A stretch of 64,000 nucleotides of DNA from Streptomyces sp. NBC_01298 (GTDB lineage: Bacteria > Actinomycetota > Actinomycetes > Streptomycetales > Streptomycetaceae). The notes beneath the pieces are model-generated. The model searched no databases. It was not told the DNA's origin and saw only the letters and a program-made list of their open reading frames with translations. The position numbers were made by a program, and so were the translations under genes. The stretch covers positions 1,736,001 to 1,800,000 of the forward strand of contig NZ_CP108414.1 of NCBI RefSeq assembly GCF_035978755.1, given 5' to 3'. Each line of letters begins with the position of its first letter. The first letter of the stretch is position 1. Positions 18,359-27,024 of the stretch are shown here, piece after piece.

Positions 18359-18757
18359 ATGTTCCTCAGCCTCAACGGCCCGGACAACGCCGGCAAGACC
18401 ACGCAGCTACGTCTGTTCGGCGCTCGCTCCCCCAGCATCCAGCTACTCGGCTCCGCTCACGAGCACGATGCCGCTTCGTGGGAGCGAGTCGCCAGTGAGG
18501 ACTACGCCGCGTGGTGGTTCGAGCACTCGACCACCGCCGAGCTGACCGCTCTGCTCCTCACCAGTTCCAAGAAGCAGGCCGCTGCGCTCGAGCCCCGCTG
18601 CGTCGGTCCCCTCGACCGAGGGATGCCGATGCTGATCGCCGTGAGCGCGGCCACTGCCTCGGTCAAGAAAGACTCGTCCACCGCGGACGGCGTGGGCGAG
18701 GCGGGCACCATTCTTGCAACGGCCGACGACAGGGGAGGTTGCGGTGCTCCGTGTTGA
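18359..18757 (+). pseudogene. Truncated thymidylate-kinase-like P-loop protein
   Basis: 132 aa with a clear P-loop start (FLSLNGPDNAGKTTQLRLFG) and an LDRG motif typical of the dTMP-kinase fold, but no lid or C-terminal helices; family members are usually over 200 aa. The tail (TILATADDRGGCGAPC) looks out of frame. It is therefore probably a deletion or frameshift derivative, although a shortened protein could still be made. Confidence 0.55.
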
Positions 18758-18819
18758 CGGACGGATCGTGTCGGCGGGGCTCTTCCTGATATGGTCGCCC
18801 GTTCGCCGAGGAGGTCGTG

Positions 18820-19677
18820 ATGACTGGTTCCCTGCCTGTCGCTGCCCAAGTGGATCTACGCCGTCAGTCGGTGGACGACGTAGTGGGGCGCGTGGAGGAG
18901 GCTCTGCACGTGCGATTGGACCGGCAAGAGCTTGTACGCAAACGGCGTTCCCTGGGCGGTCGTACGGACCGGGGGACGTGGGTGCGCATCGAGCGGCGGG
19001 GATTTGAGCGGATCGGCCCGCAGGGTTGGAACGGGACCGAGGCCGCTGCCGTGCTGCAAGGGGTGGCGATGCCTGAGTGGTACCAGGGCGTGGCGTGGCG
19101 CGAGCCGGGCGAGCCGGTGATGTGGCGCGCGGATGAGCTGGAGCTGATTCCGTCGCCGTCTGTCGGCAAGGGTGCCCTGGTGCTCGAAGACCCGGGCTTG
19201 CCGGACAAGTGGTGGGAGGCGTTGAACGCTTCGCTGGACGCGCTTGCCTCACAGCAGACGCCGCGGATCGCGACGCCGGACACGGTGACGATCACGCAGG
19301 AGCAGGTAACCCAGACCCTAGCGACGGTTTTCCCTGGGGTGGCCGATACGCGGATTGAGCGGTGGGCGCCGGCTCATGCGGATCTGACGTGGGCCAACGT
19401 GATGGGACCGGAGTTCTCCCTCATCGACTGGGAGGACTGGGGCATGGCGCCCCGGGGTCTGGACGCCGCAACGCTGTGGGGCAACGCGCTTGCCGTCCCG
19501 GGGCTCGCGGACCGTGTCCACCGGGAGCGGCGTGTGGACTTGGAGAGCCGGGACGGCAAGCTGATGTCGCTGTTCTTCCTGTCGAAGATCGTCGGACCCT
19601 ATGCGTACGAGGAGGACCCGCTGCTGGCGCCGGCCCGGAAGGAAGCGGAGCGCCTGGTGGCCGAGCTTCAGCTCTGA
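18820..19677 (+). CDS. APH-fold phosphotransferase-like protein
   Basis: 285-aa protein with the C-terminal catalytic signature of the aminoglycoside phosphotransferase/choline kinase fold: HADLTWANVMG (catalytic loop) and FSLIDWEDWG (Mg-binding DFG equivalent). The N-lobe is weakly conserved. ATG 18820 lies 5 bases after GAGGAGG. It follows the NUDIX and kinase-like genes, suggesting a small nucleotide or sugar salvage set. Substrate unknown. Confidence 0.75.
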   Translation: MTGSLPVAAQVDLRRQSVDDVVGRVEEALHVRLDRQELVRKRRSLGGRTDRGTWVRIERRGFERIGPQGWNGTEAAAVLQGVAMPEWYQGVAWREPGEPVMWRADELELIPSPSVGKGALVLEDPGLPDKWWEALNASLDALASQQTPRIATPDTVTITQEQVTQTLATVFPGVADTRIERWAPAHADLTWANVMGPEFSLIDWEDWGMAPRGLDAATLWGNALAVPGLADRVHRERRVDLESRDGKLMSLFFLSKIVGPYAYEEDPLLAPARKEAERLVAELQL

Positions 19678-20513
19678 CGGTGTGAGTGGAGGGCGCGGAG
19701 ATACTGACTGACGGCGGCGGTGTCCACCTCCGTGCCCAGGGCCTGGAGCAACTGGGCCAGGTGCCTGGGGTCGTCGGTGCCGACCGCCATCGCGGAGGCG
19801 GTGGGCAGGTGGAACGCGGTCCGGAACGCCGCCTGTACGCGGGACAGATCTCCGTGACGCGGTCCCAGAAACGGCCGAGGGTCGAACTCTTCCCACACCT
19901 TCCCGTGGCCGCCACCGAAGGGGCTCATGCCCCAGGTCGCGCCCGCCTGCCAGGCCGTGCGCAGGACGGTTGTCGCGTCGAGGAGGTCGATGCCCACGAG
20001 GAACCCGGCCCTGACCATCAAGACGTCCGGAGACGGCAGGTCGTCCACCTGAACCTTGCCGAGCGGCCTGGTGTCCCAGGAGGCCACACCCCAGGCGCGG
20101 CACAGACCGTCGCGGGCGGCGTCGGCCAGAGCGGTGCAGGCGCTGCCGAGGAGGGCGTGGCCATCGGCAGTGGACAGGCCCGCGAGGGTCCGTTCGGGGT
20201 TGTGGAGGAGCACGGTGTCAGGTTCCCTGCCGAGTTCCCGGGCCGCTCGCTCGACGGCCAGCCGCAGCCGGACCGGATCAAGGGAGTGCTCCGCACCTCC
20301 AGCGCTCGGGAAGAAGCCCACCTTCGTGGAGAGGGTGAACCTCGGCAGCAGATCGGCGGCCGTCTCGGCCAGCACCGTGTGCGAGCGGAAGCCGAAGTAG
20401 GGAGCCGCAGTGTCCAGGGCGGTGACGCCGAGGTCGAGTGCGGCCGTCAGGATGTCGCGGTGGTGACGAGACCGGTGTAGGCCGAGGACAAGGCGGGGGT
20501 CAGCTCCGTGCAC
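19668..20513 (-). CDS. Aldo/keto reductase
   Basis: 281-aa NADPH-dependent oxidoreductase of the AKR fold. The catalytic tetrad is visible: D in ALDTAAPYFG, Y in the same motif, K in LSTKVGFF and H in LLHNPERT. GTG 20513 was chosen because AAGGAGGA lies 3 bases upstream and the family N-terminus (RLVLGLHRSRHHRDILTAAL) begins there; longer upstream extension is only the shadow of the JmjC gene. It overlaps the 3' end of that gene by 67 bases, indicating coupled expression. It would reduce a carbonyl on the product of the oxygenase, by inference. Confidence 0.85.
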   Translation of the reverse strand: MHGADPRLVLGLHRSRHHRDILTAALDLGVTALDTAAPYFGFRSHTVLAETAADLLPRFTLSTKVGFFPSAGGAEHSLDPVRLRLAVERAARELGREPDTVLLHNPERTLAGLSTADGHALLGSACTALADAARDGLCRAWGVASWDTRPLGKVQVDDLPSPDVLMVRAGFLVGIDLLDATTVLRTAWQAGATWGMSPFGGGHGKVWEEFDPRPFLGPRHGDLSRVQAAFRTAFHLPTASAMAVGTDDPRHLAQLLQALGTEVDTAAVSQYLRALHSHRQS

Positions 20514-21658
20514 AGTTCCTCCTTCAGCAGGATGTCGGCGAGCTGTTCCACGTCCAGGCCCGTCTTCTCGGCGGCGACGGCGATGTCGACGGGGTGGCCG
20601 CTCAGCAGCAGGGCGAGAGCGGGGTACGCCTTGCCGGCGAACGTAAGCTTCTTGCCCGCAGCGAGGACGTCCACGATGTCGCCGTGCTGTTCGATCACGG
20701 GCTCGAAGTCGGTGACGCACACGACGGCCACGGGCTTACCGAACAGGCCGGTGGCCGGGACATGCCGGGCGGCCAGGCGTTCCCGCTCGCGGGCATCGAA
20801 GAAGTCCTGTGGGGTCAGCTTCGTAGCCATCTCGGCGACGGCGTCGGCCAGGAGCTGCTGCTGTCCCTCCCACTGGCCGGGGGAGTTCCAGCGGTCCAGG
20901 TCGTACCGGAACAGGTCCTGCGTGCGGGCCTGGTCGGCGAGCCAGGCCAGCCAGTTCACGCCGACGCGCTTCACGATGCCGAAGGTGGCGTGGAGGCTGT
21001 AGCCGTCGCCCTGGTCGTCGCGGGTGGCCTGGTGCCAGAAGCCGCGCGGGATGTGCATCACGTCGCCGGGCTCCATGACGCCCTGCCACACGATTTCCTC
21101 ACTGGGCTCGGCATTGGGGGCGGAGTCGCGGTACATCGGAACCTCGCGCGAGGTGCCGCGGACTTCCCAGCTCTTGCGGCCGGCGAGCTGGACGATCACG
21201 GTGTCGTGGTCGTCCCAGTGGAGCTTGAAGCCGCTGGCGTCCTGGGTGGTCAGGTAGGCGTTCACCTGCACCAGCTCGTGGGCCCACCACTGGAGCGCAC
21301 GGCAGGTGGCTTCCATGGCCGGGTCGAAGAAGTCGACCTCGTCCAGGACCATGGTGCAGCCCTCGCGCATCAGCCCGCCGACGCGGCGCATGTCGGCCAT
21401 GGGGATGGCCTGTCCCCGCCGGGTGACGGAGGGCTGGATGTAGCGGCCGGGGTGCAGTTCGGCCCCGTCCTGGAAGATGCGGAACTGGGGCGTGGTGACG
21501 CTGCGGCGCATCACCAGGTCCAGCAGCTTCCTGGGATTGAGCAGGCGATCGAGCAGATCAAGGTCCCCGATCGTTCCCCGGGCGAAAGAGGCTCCGAGTG
21601 CACCGGGCCCGTCCCAGCCGAGGGCCTTTTCAAGTGCGGTGACGAAGTGGTGGTCCAC
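20447..21658 (-). CDS. JmjC-domain 2-oxoglutarate/Fe(II) oxygenase
   Basis: 403-aa JmjC protein of the MINA53/NO66/YcfD ribosomal-oxygenase type. The Fe-binding triad is H147-x-D149 (KLHWDDHD) with H209 (IPRGFWHQAT), preceded by the conserved VNAYLTTQDASGFKLHWDDH core and followed by a winged-helix-like C-terminal domain (PVDIAVAAEKTGLDVEQLAD). Members hydroxylate side chains of proteins or peptides. Start is GTG 21658 with GGAGGA 5 bases upstream. A 51-aa peptide gene sits immediately upstream, which makes that peptide the natural candidate substrate. Confidence 0.87.
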   Translation of the reverse strand: MDHHFVTALEKALGWDGPGALGASFARGTIGDLDLLDRLLNPRKLLDLVMRRSVTTPQFRIFQDGAELHPGRYIQPSVTRRGQAIPMADMRRVGGLMREGCTMVLDEVDFFDPAMEATCRALQWWAHELVQVNAYLTTQDASGFKLHWDDHDTVIVQLAGRKSWEVRGTSREVPMYRDSAPNAEPSEEIVWQGVMEPGDVMHIPRGFWHQATRDDQGDGYSLHATFGIVKRVGVNWLAWLADQARTQDLFRYDLDRWNSPGQWEGQQQLLADAVAEMATKLTPQDFFDARERERLAARHVPATGLFGKPVAVVCVTDFEPVIEQHGDIVDVLAAGKKLTFAGKAYPALALLLSGHPVDIAVAAEKTGLDVEQLADILLKEELCTELTPALSSAYTGLVTTATS

Positions 21659-21749
21659 GTGTTCCTCCGGTCGGCGTCATAGCGGGTGAAGGCCGGGGGC
21701 CCGCCGTGGATGACGAGCCCCCGGGTGGTGCTGTGGCGTACTGGCGGGG

Positions 21750-21905
21750 CTACTCCTGCGGGAGGTTCAGGCCGTCGCGGTTCTCGCCGTCGTCGCCCGC
21801 GGAGGTGCCGGTGGAGTCGGACTCCGCCGCCGCGGCGGTGAAGCGGTCCTGGACCTTGATCAGGCTCTCGACGCCGATCAGCAGGTCTTCCTTCTGCGCT
21901 GCCAT
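21750..21905 (-). CDS. 51-aa precursor-like peptide
   Basis: MAAQKEDLLIGVESLIKVQD, RFTAAAAESDSTGTSAGDDG, ENRDGLNLPQE. ATG 21905 has GGAG 6 bases upstream. The amphipathic leader-like N-terminus followed by a Gly/Ser/Asp/Asn-rich tail without Cys resembles a RiPP precursor. It lies 91 bases before the JmjC gene in the same orientation. The annotation as a precursor is inference from size, composition and context; it may instead be a small accessory protein. Confidence 0.6.
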   Translation of the reverse strand: MAAQKEDLLIGVESLIKVQDRFTAAAAESDSTGTSAGDDGENRDGLNLPQE

Positions 21906-22067
21906 GTGTGTCTCCATTCCTGGAAGTCCAGGGCCGACGGATGCCGGCCCAGCCCCGATGGGGCGTGCCTCACCAGCCCCTTTGTTCCCGGGCCGGTGAG
22001 GAGATGGGGGTGGCGCGAGGCCACGGATCGAGCGAAGGCGGGATTCGTGCCGGAAGCCGGTTGCCGG

Positions 22068-22211
22068 TCAGCGGCCGGGGTCACCAGCGATGGCCAGAGT
22101 GACCACCAGGACGGTGACGACGGCGGCGTAGAGGAGCACGGCGAGCTGTTGGCGCCAGCCCCGCGGAGCTCGACCACGTACCCGGGAATCCCGTTCTAAA
22201 GGAGCTTTCAA
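22068..22211 (-). CDS. Possible one-helix membrane peptide
   Basis: Ends GWRQQLAVLLYAAVVTVLVV, TLAIAGDPGR, a convincing transmembrane segment after a basic stretch. The start is uncertain; TTG 22211 gives 47 aa but has no good ribosome site. It lies between the Cys-containing protein and the peptide gene on the same strand. Confidence 0.4.
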   Translation of the reverse strand: MKAPLERDSRVRGRAPRGWRQQLAVLLYAAVVTVLVVTLAIAGDPGR

Positions 22212-22227
22212 CGTCGGAAGGCGGCCA

Positions 22228-22527
22228 CTACGCCGACCCCGGCGCGATGGATGCCGGCTGAAGGGCACGGACCGACGACGAGGTACCGCCACAGCGGGGG
22301 CATTCGCACGGTGGGTAGCGGCCGGGGTTGGAGAGGATGTCGAACGGGTCGCCTTCCAGGACCCGCGAGCGCGGCGACCATGTCCGGCCCGAGTCCCGCG
22401 ATACCCGGATGCTCATCAGGACGCGGGGCTCTATGCCCAGGTCAGGAGTTGCCCCGAGGGCCGTTCGCTCTGTGTCAGGAGTGCCCGCCGAATCGTTCAA
22501 GGCGGTCGTCCTCGGTCGCTGCGCCAT
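22228..22527 (-). CDS. Small Cys-motif protein (conserved Streptomyces type)
   Basis: 99 aa. A pattern VLMSIRVSRDSGRTWSPRSR, then PPCECPRCGG, is familiar from small Streptomyces proteins encoded near XRE regulators. The CxCxxC could bind metal. ATG 22527 faces the regulator gene at 22650 across the palindrome at 22576. Function unknown. Confidence 0.6.
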   Translation of the reverse strand: MAQRPRTTALNDSAGTPDTERTALGATPDLGIEPRVLMSIRVSRDSGRTWSPRSRVLEGDPFDILSNPGRYPPCECPRCGGTSSSVRALQPASIAPGSA

Positions 22528-22575
22528 GTCCAGAAGGATCGCGATCAGGACGACGAGCCAGAAAGGCCCAGCGGA

Positions 22576-22592
22576 TTACCCAACTTGGGTAA
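22576..22592. promoter_or_regulatory. Palindromic candidate operator in a divergent promoter region
   Basis: TTACCCAACTTGGGTAA, two perfect 8-bp arms around one base, centred between the divergent starts at 22527 and 22650. A likely binding site for the XRE-family regulator encoded at 22650. Confidence 0.6.
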
Positions 22593-22649
22593 CATCACGG
22601 TTGGTTAAGACTTTGAAGCGATCCGTAGTCTTCCTCCGGAGCGTGCGCG

Positions 22650-24008
22650 ATGCCCGAGACACGTCGTACGAAGGAACTACCAGTAAGTCTGCTCACCGAG
22701 CCCGAGATGATCGACGCGTGCCGTGTGCGCGACTTTGCGAGGGTCTTTCGCCTGGTCAAGACTCGGGCAGGCATCTACCCGTCGATGATCGCGCGGCAGT
22801 GCGAGCTGACGCCGAGCCGAGTGGGTGAGGTGATCGCGGGTCAGCGACAGCTCCTCCACATGGAAGTGATCGAGCGGATCGCCGATGGATTGCGTATCCC
22901 GGGGCACATGCTCGGGCTTGCCCGCCGTACGTGGGAGACGCCGGCTGTCTTGGCCGTGGCCGAGCGGGAACGGCCGGAGTTCGGTCACGTGCCCGTTGAG
23001 CCGAAGCTCCTCAGCGTCTTACCGGGCGTGGAGGTGGACAGCATCCTGGCCCTGGCCGCCGGGACCAACCCGAGCCCATCCACATTGCACGCTCTGCGTT
23101 CTTCGATCGAGGACTACTGGCGTCGCGACGACGAGCACGGGGGCGAGACTCTTCGACCTGCTGTCGTCGGCCAGCTTCGATATGTCGAAGGGCTACTGAA
23201 GGACCAGCGGCCCGCGCCGATCCAGCACGGCCTGTACGGCATCGCGGCGGAGCTGGCGCGGTTGACCGGGTGGACGTACTTCGATGCCCGGCAGTACCAC
23301 CAGGCTCGCGCGTACTTCTCGGAGGCTCTGCAACTGGCCCGGGAGATTGACGACCACTCGTTCATGGCGAACGTGTTGGCGTGCATGAGCCTGCAAGCGA
23401 CCTACCAGGACAAGCCGGCGGACGCGCTTGCACTGGTGTCTGCCGCCCAAGACCAGGCCCGAGCGGCCATCGGCACGACGCCGAGAGTCCGGGCCATGCT
23501 GGCCATGCGTGAGGCCTTCGCCCACGCGACCTTGGGTGACCGGACAGCGACCCACACCGCGATCTCCGAGGCGCACAGTCAGTACGGCCGAATCAAGGCG
23601 GACGACCCGGACCCGGCATGGGTGACGTACTTCGACGAGCCGAAGCTCATCGTGGACACGGGCATTGCACACGGCCGTCTCGGCGAGGCGGCGATTGCCG
23701 AACCGTTGATCGCGGGTGCGCTAGAGCGGGAGGACCCCGCGAACCAGCGGGGTCGGGCGTTCCACGCCTTCTGGTTGGCCCGTACGCAGCTCCAGCGGGG
23801 CAAGCTCGACCAGGCGTGCCACACGGCGATCGAGGCACTGGTACCCGCCGCAGCCGTGTCGTCCGAGCGGGTGACCGGGCACCTTCGCGAGTTCTACGAG
23901 CAGCTTGCGCCGTACCGCGAGGTGCCGGCCGCGGTCGCCTTCGAGGCACGCCTGCGAGCGATGTTTCCGCCGCAGGGTCAGCGAGCCCCTTCGTCCATCA
24001 GGACGTAG
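22650..24008 (+). CDS. XRE-family regulator with TPR-like domain
   Basis: 452 aa. N-terminal helix-turn-helix at residues about 28-85 (IYPSMIARQCELTPSRVGEV ... IADGLRIPGHML), then a long helical-repeat domain (ARLTGWTYFDARQYHQARAY; FSEALQLAREIDDHSFMANV), the layout of Streptomyces SARP-unrelated XRE/TPR regulators. A TTA leucine codon at 23019-23021 (codon 124) would make translation dependent on bldA tRNA. It diverges from the JmjC locus and is the likely local regulator. Its 3' end overlaps the convergent NUDIX gene by 31 bases. Confidence 0.8.
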   Translation: MPETRRTKELPVSLLTEPEMIDACRVRDFARVFRLVKTRAGIYPSMIARQCELTPSRVGEVIAGQRQLLHMEVIERIADGLRIPGHMLGLARRTWETPAVLAVAERERPEFGHVPVEPKLLSVLPGVEVDSILALAAGTNPSPSTLHALRSSIEDYWRRDDEHGGETLRPAVVGQLRYVEGLLKDQRPAPIQHGLYGIAAELARLTGWTYFDARQYHQARAYFSEALQLAREIDDHSFMANVLACMSLQATYQDKPADALALVSAAQDQARAAIGTTPRVRAMLAMREAFAHATLGDRTATHTAISEAHSQYGRIKADDPDPAWVTYFDEPKLIVDTGIAHGRLGEAAIAEPLIAGALEREDPANQRGRAFHAFWLARTQLQRGKLDQACHTAIEALVPAAAVSSERVTGHLREFYEQLAPYREVPAAVAFEARLRAMFPPQGQRAPSSIRT

Positions 24009-24511
24009 AGGAGGCCGACGAGTGAGCCGCTGCTGACGATCTCGCGGCGGTCGATCATGCCGCGGATGTTCGCCAGGGGGATCCACTCGATCCGGTCCGA
24101 CTCGTTCTTCTCGGTCGGCGGTCCGTCGTACGCGGCGCCGTCGGCGCGGAACAGGTGGTGCTGGGAGTCGGTGATGCCGTTCGCCGGTTCGGCGTAGATC
24201 AGCGGCTTCATCGGGCCGGGACGCCAGCCAGTCTCTTCGAGGACTTCACGGGCGGCAGCCTCGCCGGGGGTCTCGTCGGCCTCCACCAGGCCCATGGGCA
24301 GCTCCCAGGCCCACGCGTCCGTGATGAAGCGGTGGCGCCACATCATCAGGACCTCTTGGCGGTCGTTGATGACAGCAGCCACGGCCAGGTGGCGGAGCTT
24401 GACGACGTGGTGTTCCCAGCGGTGACCGTCCGGGGTTTCGATGTCGGTGAGCCACAGGTTCACCCACTTGTTTTCGTAGATCGGACGTTCCCCGTGGATC
24501 TTCCACTGCAT
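23978..24511 (-). CDS. NUDIX hydrolase, ADP-ribose-pyrophosphatase-like
   Basis: 177 aa starting MQWKIHGERPIYENKWVNLW at ATG 24511 with GAGAGG upstream. The NUDIX box is textbook: G-LVEAD-E-TPGEAAA-REVLEETGW. The N-terminal strand dimerisation region is that of ADPRase-type enzymes. Often found beside XRE/TPR regulators in Streptomyces. Confidence 0.88.
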   Translation of the reverse strand: MQWKIHGERPIYENKWVNLWLTDIETPDGHRWEHHVVKLRHLAVAAVINDRQEVLMMWRHRFITDAWAWELPMGLVEADETPGEAAAREVLEETGWRPGPMKPLIYAEPANGITDSQHHLFRADGAAYDGPPTEKNESDRIEWIPLANIRGMIDRREIVSSGSLVGLLYVLMDEGAR

Positions 24512-24587
24512 CGCTGCGGCCCCTCTCGATCGACCTCCAGCATCGCAGAGCCAGGATGAACTATGGTCGGGTACAGGCAAATTCACG

Positions 24588-24870
24588 TCATAATGACGAA
24601 TAAGGGCGCGGCCCTTCGGAGCTGCCGGCATTGGCACGGCTCGTCGTCAGCGCGGCGATGCCCTCCAGAACCCGTGCCACGTCTGCGAGGGAGTCGAATA
24701 CAAGGTCGGCGCCGGCCTCGGTAAGTTCGGCCTTGCCCGATGCGATACCAATGATGGGGGCACCGCCCTCAAGGCCCGTTCAAAGATCCTCCAACGAGTC
24801 CCCGACGATCACAGCATCCGAGCATGTGAAGACCATGCCGTACTTGGCCTGGGCGCGGTTCTGAGCGGAC
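24588..24870 (-). pseudogene. HAD-family hydrolase remnant with internal stop
   Basis: C-terminal piece of a HAD phosphatase: FTCSDAVIVGDSLEDL, an in-frame TGA, then TGLEGGAPIIGIASGKAELT, EAGADLVFDSLADVARVLEG. The GDSxxD-type motif IV is recognisable. The N-terminal nucleophile half is missing, and the upstream boundary abuts an IS256-type fragment. Confidence 0.75.
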
Positions 24871-24949
24871 GAACGCTAGCCGGTGGTGGTCGCCGGAGGC
24901 GAATCCGCCGATCTCGAAGTCGAGGAGGCCGTCGAGCTAGAAGGCGGGC

Positions 24950-25280
24950 TTGAGTAAGACGGTCGTCACGGACGTCGGGCCGGTCGAGATCGAGGTGCCG
25001 CGAGGGAGCGTTCGAGCCGCAGATCGTCAAGAAGCGTCAGCGCCCGCTGACCGGCGTGGACGAGATGGTCCTGTCGCTGTCGGCGAAGGGTCTGACCCAC
25101 GGCGAGATCTCCGCTCATCTGGCCGAGGTCTACGGAGCCGAGGCCGCCAAGCAGGCCATCTCCACGATCACCGATTCGGTGATGGAGGGCATGGCCGAAT
25201 GGCAGGCCCGCCCGCTCGACCACGTCTATCCGGTCGTGTTCATCGACTGCATCAACGTGAAGATCCGCGACGGCCAGGTT
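24950..25280 (+). pseudogene. IS256-family transposase fragment
   Basis: LSKTVVTDVGPVEIEVPR, a frameshift, then EPQIVKKRQRPLTGVDEMVL, SLSAKGLTHGEISAHLAEVY, and ARPLDHVYPVVFIDCINVKI. This matches the mutator-type transposase around the first catalytic Asp. Both ends are missing. Bases 25281-25445 continue an open frame (VPIAGASAVVDLPDGRPLRP) of unclear origin. Confidence 0.75.
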
Positions 25281-25444
25281 GGCTGCATAGGTGAGAGGTG
25301 GGCCAAGGCGCTGGGCCGGGTCCCGATCGCCGGCGCCTCGGCGGTGGTGGACCTGCCCGACGGGCGGCCGCTGCGGCCCGGCGGGACGGCGGAACAAGAT
25401 CGTGACCGTGCTGGTGGAGCCGGTGGCTCCCGCGGAGGACTCGG

Positions 25445-26400
25445 ACGGGGAGACGGAATTTGGGGGTAGTTGGGCAACTATCCGATGTGATGAACGGGGT
25501 TCAGGTCGCGGATCTTCTACTGCCGGGTGTCGCGGTGGAGGTCGACCAGTTGGTACTGACAGATGCAGAGGTCCGGGTCGCCGTGCGGTCAGGGTCCGTG
25601 GCGGCGGCCTGTCCTGGATGCAGGCGGAGATCTTCGAGAGTGCACTGCTACTACCAGCGGACTCTGGCAGATCGTCCGGTCGCTGGCCGGCGTGTGCGGA
25701 TCGAGCTACGGGCGCGTCGCCTCGTGTGCGGGAACGGGCAGTGTGACCGTCGGACGTTCGCCGAACAGATACCTGGCCTGACGCATCGCCACGCACGCCG
25801 CACCGACGCACCCACCGCCCAGCTCACCGACGTGGCCCTGTTCCTGGGCGGCCGACCAGGCGCTCGGGAAATCCAGCGCCTGGGCTACCGCGGCGACGTC
25901 AACACCGTCCGCCAGCACCTGAAGCCCTATCGCAACGGCGCGATCCCGGTCTCCGCTCCCTTGCCACACCTGACCGTCCGCGGGGCACCGACTGGATCAT
26001 GCGCCGACCCGAGCGCCTCACCGATGTTGAGCAAAAGGAACTCGCCGAGTTGTGCGAGCGGAACCCCGCGCTGGCCACGACCGTCGAGTGCGCACGCCGC
26101 CTGGCACTCATGATCCGCGACCGCCGCAGTGAACACCTCGCTCTCGACGTCTGGATGGCCGACGTCCGCCTCGACGGACAACGCGAACTGCGCACCCTGG
26201 CCAATGGCATGCGACGCGACCACGCGGCCATCCAGGCCGCCCTCACCACGACCTACACGTCCGGGGCAGTCGAGGGCAACGTCACCAGGATCAAGCTCCT
26301 GAAGAGACAAATGTGCGGTCGCGCAAACTTCGATCTCCTACGACGCCGCATCCTGCTCTCACCATGATCAAGAGACCCCTACCCCCAAATCAGCGACAGA
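25445..26400 (+). mobile_element. ISL3-family element, internally deleted
   Basis: Inverted copies of ATTTGGGGGTAG lie near both ends (about 25458-25469 and, reversed, about 26375-26386), consistent with terminal repeats. The right end continues to a GGGCTCTGTCGCTG-type terminus; the left end seems trimmed. Confidence 0.65.
25460..26367 (+). pseudogene. ISL3-family transposase with deleted catalytic core
   Basis: The N-terminal zinc-binding part is present (CPGCRRRSSRVHCYYQRTLA; CGNGQCDRRTFAEQIPGLTH). At about residue 130 it jumps to a late segment (IQRLGYRGDVNTVRQHLKPY), then changes frame near 25990 into the C-terminus (RRPERLTDVEQKELAELCER ... SSGAVEGN-type motif GAVEGNVTRIKLLKRQM). The DDE core of roughly 200 residues is missing, so the element cannot encode an active transposase. 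Confidence 0.8.
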
Positions 26401-26527
26401 GCCCAAGTTCTGTGCCAGAACCCACAAACCATGAACAAAGCCACTGAGCCTACAAACCAGCCCAGTTACACCGAAAACTTGGCTCTTACAGCATTTTCGT
26501 AGGCGTTGATCGCTGTAGATGCTGGGG

Positions 26528-26785
26528 TCAGCTGAGCAGGAGGCGTTGGCGTAGAAGGGGGTGTCCGGCGCGGCCTGAGGTCTGACGTTTAATCAGTTTG
26601 ATCTTGTTGTTGACGCCTTCGGTGCGGCCGTTGTGCCAGGGAAAGGTCAGGGTGGCGTCGACGGCCGCGCGGTCGCGTTCGAGTCTGGTGGTGTAGGGAT
26701 GGAGGAAGGGCAGGTTCTCTGCCCGGACTCGGGCGATCCAGCCGGTCAGCGCCGCGGCGCTGTCGGGCGCCGGGGTGAGCATCGT
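26528..26785 (-). pseudogene. Second ISL3-family transposase C-terminal fragment
   Basis: AALTGWIARVRAENLPFLHP, then HNGRTEGVNNKIKLIKRQTS and HPLLRQRLLLS. This is the C-terminal helix and Glu-containing TEGVN motif of an ISL3 transposase of a different subtype from the element to its left. It is fused in frame to a hydantoinase fragment. Confidence 0.8.
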
Positions 26786-26920
26786 GGCGAAGTCGATCGC
26801 GATGCCGTTCTCCGAGTGCATCATGATCAGCCCGCCGTTACCCGACGCCCGCTGCATCACCAGCAGGATCTGGCCGTCGTCGCCGTAGAAGATCCCCGGG
26901 TAGACCATGAACAGCTTCAC
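26786..26920 (-). pseudogene. D-hydantoinase/dihydropyrimidinase fragment (middle)
   Basis: MKLFMVYPGIFYGDDGQILL, VMQRASGNGGLIMMHSENGI, AIDF matches the mid-section of dihydropyrimidinases (the metal-ligand MMHAENG region). It now reads straight into ISL3 transposase codons. Confidence 0.75.
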
Positions 26921-27024
26921 TCGACGAAGAATCCTCTTGAATCAATCAAGGACCCTCAACTGCCAAGTCGAGCAGTCAGCGGCACCCGAAACCGGCGCAG
27001 CTGCCTGGCCGCGCACCTGGGGCT

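Noticed and set aside
26528..26920. An intact 130-aa gene
   Set aside because: The two halves match unrelated families (hydantoinase and ISL3 transposase), so it is a fusion of fragments.
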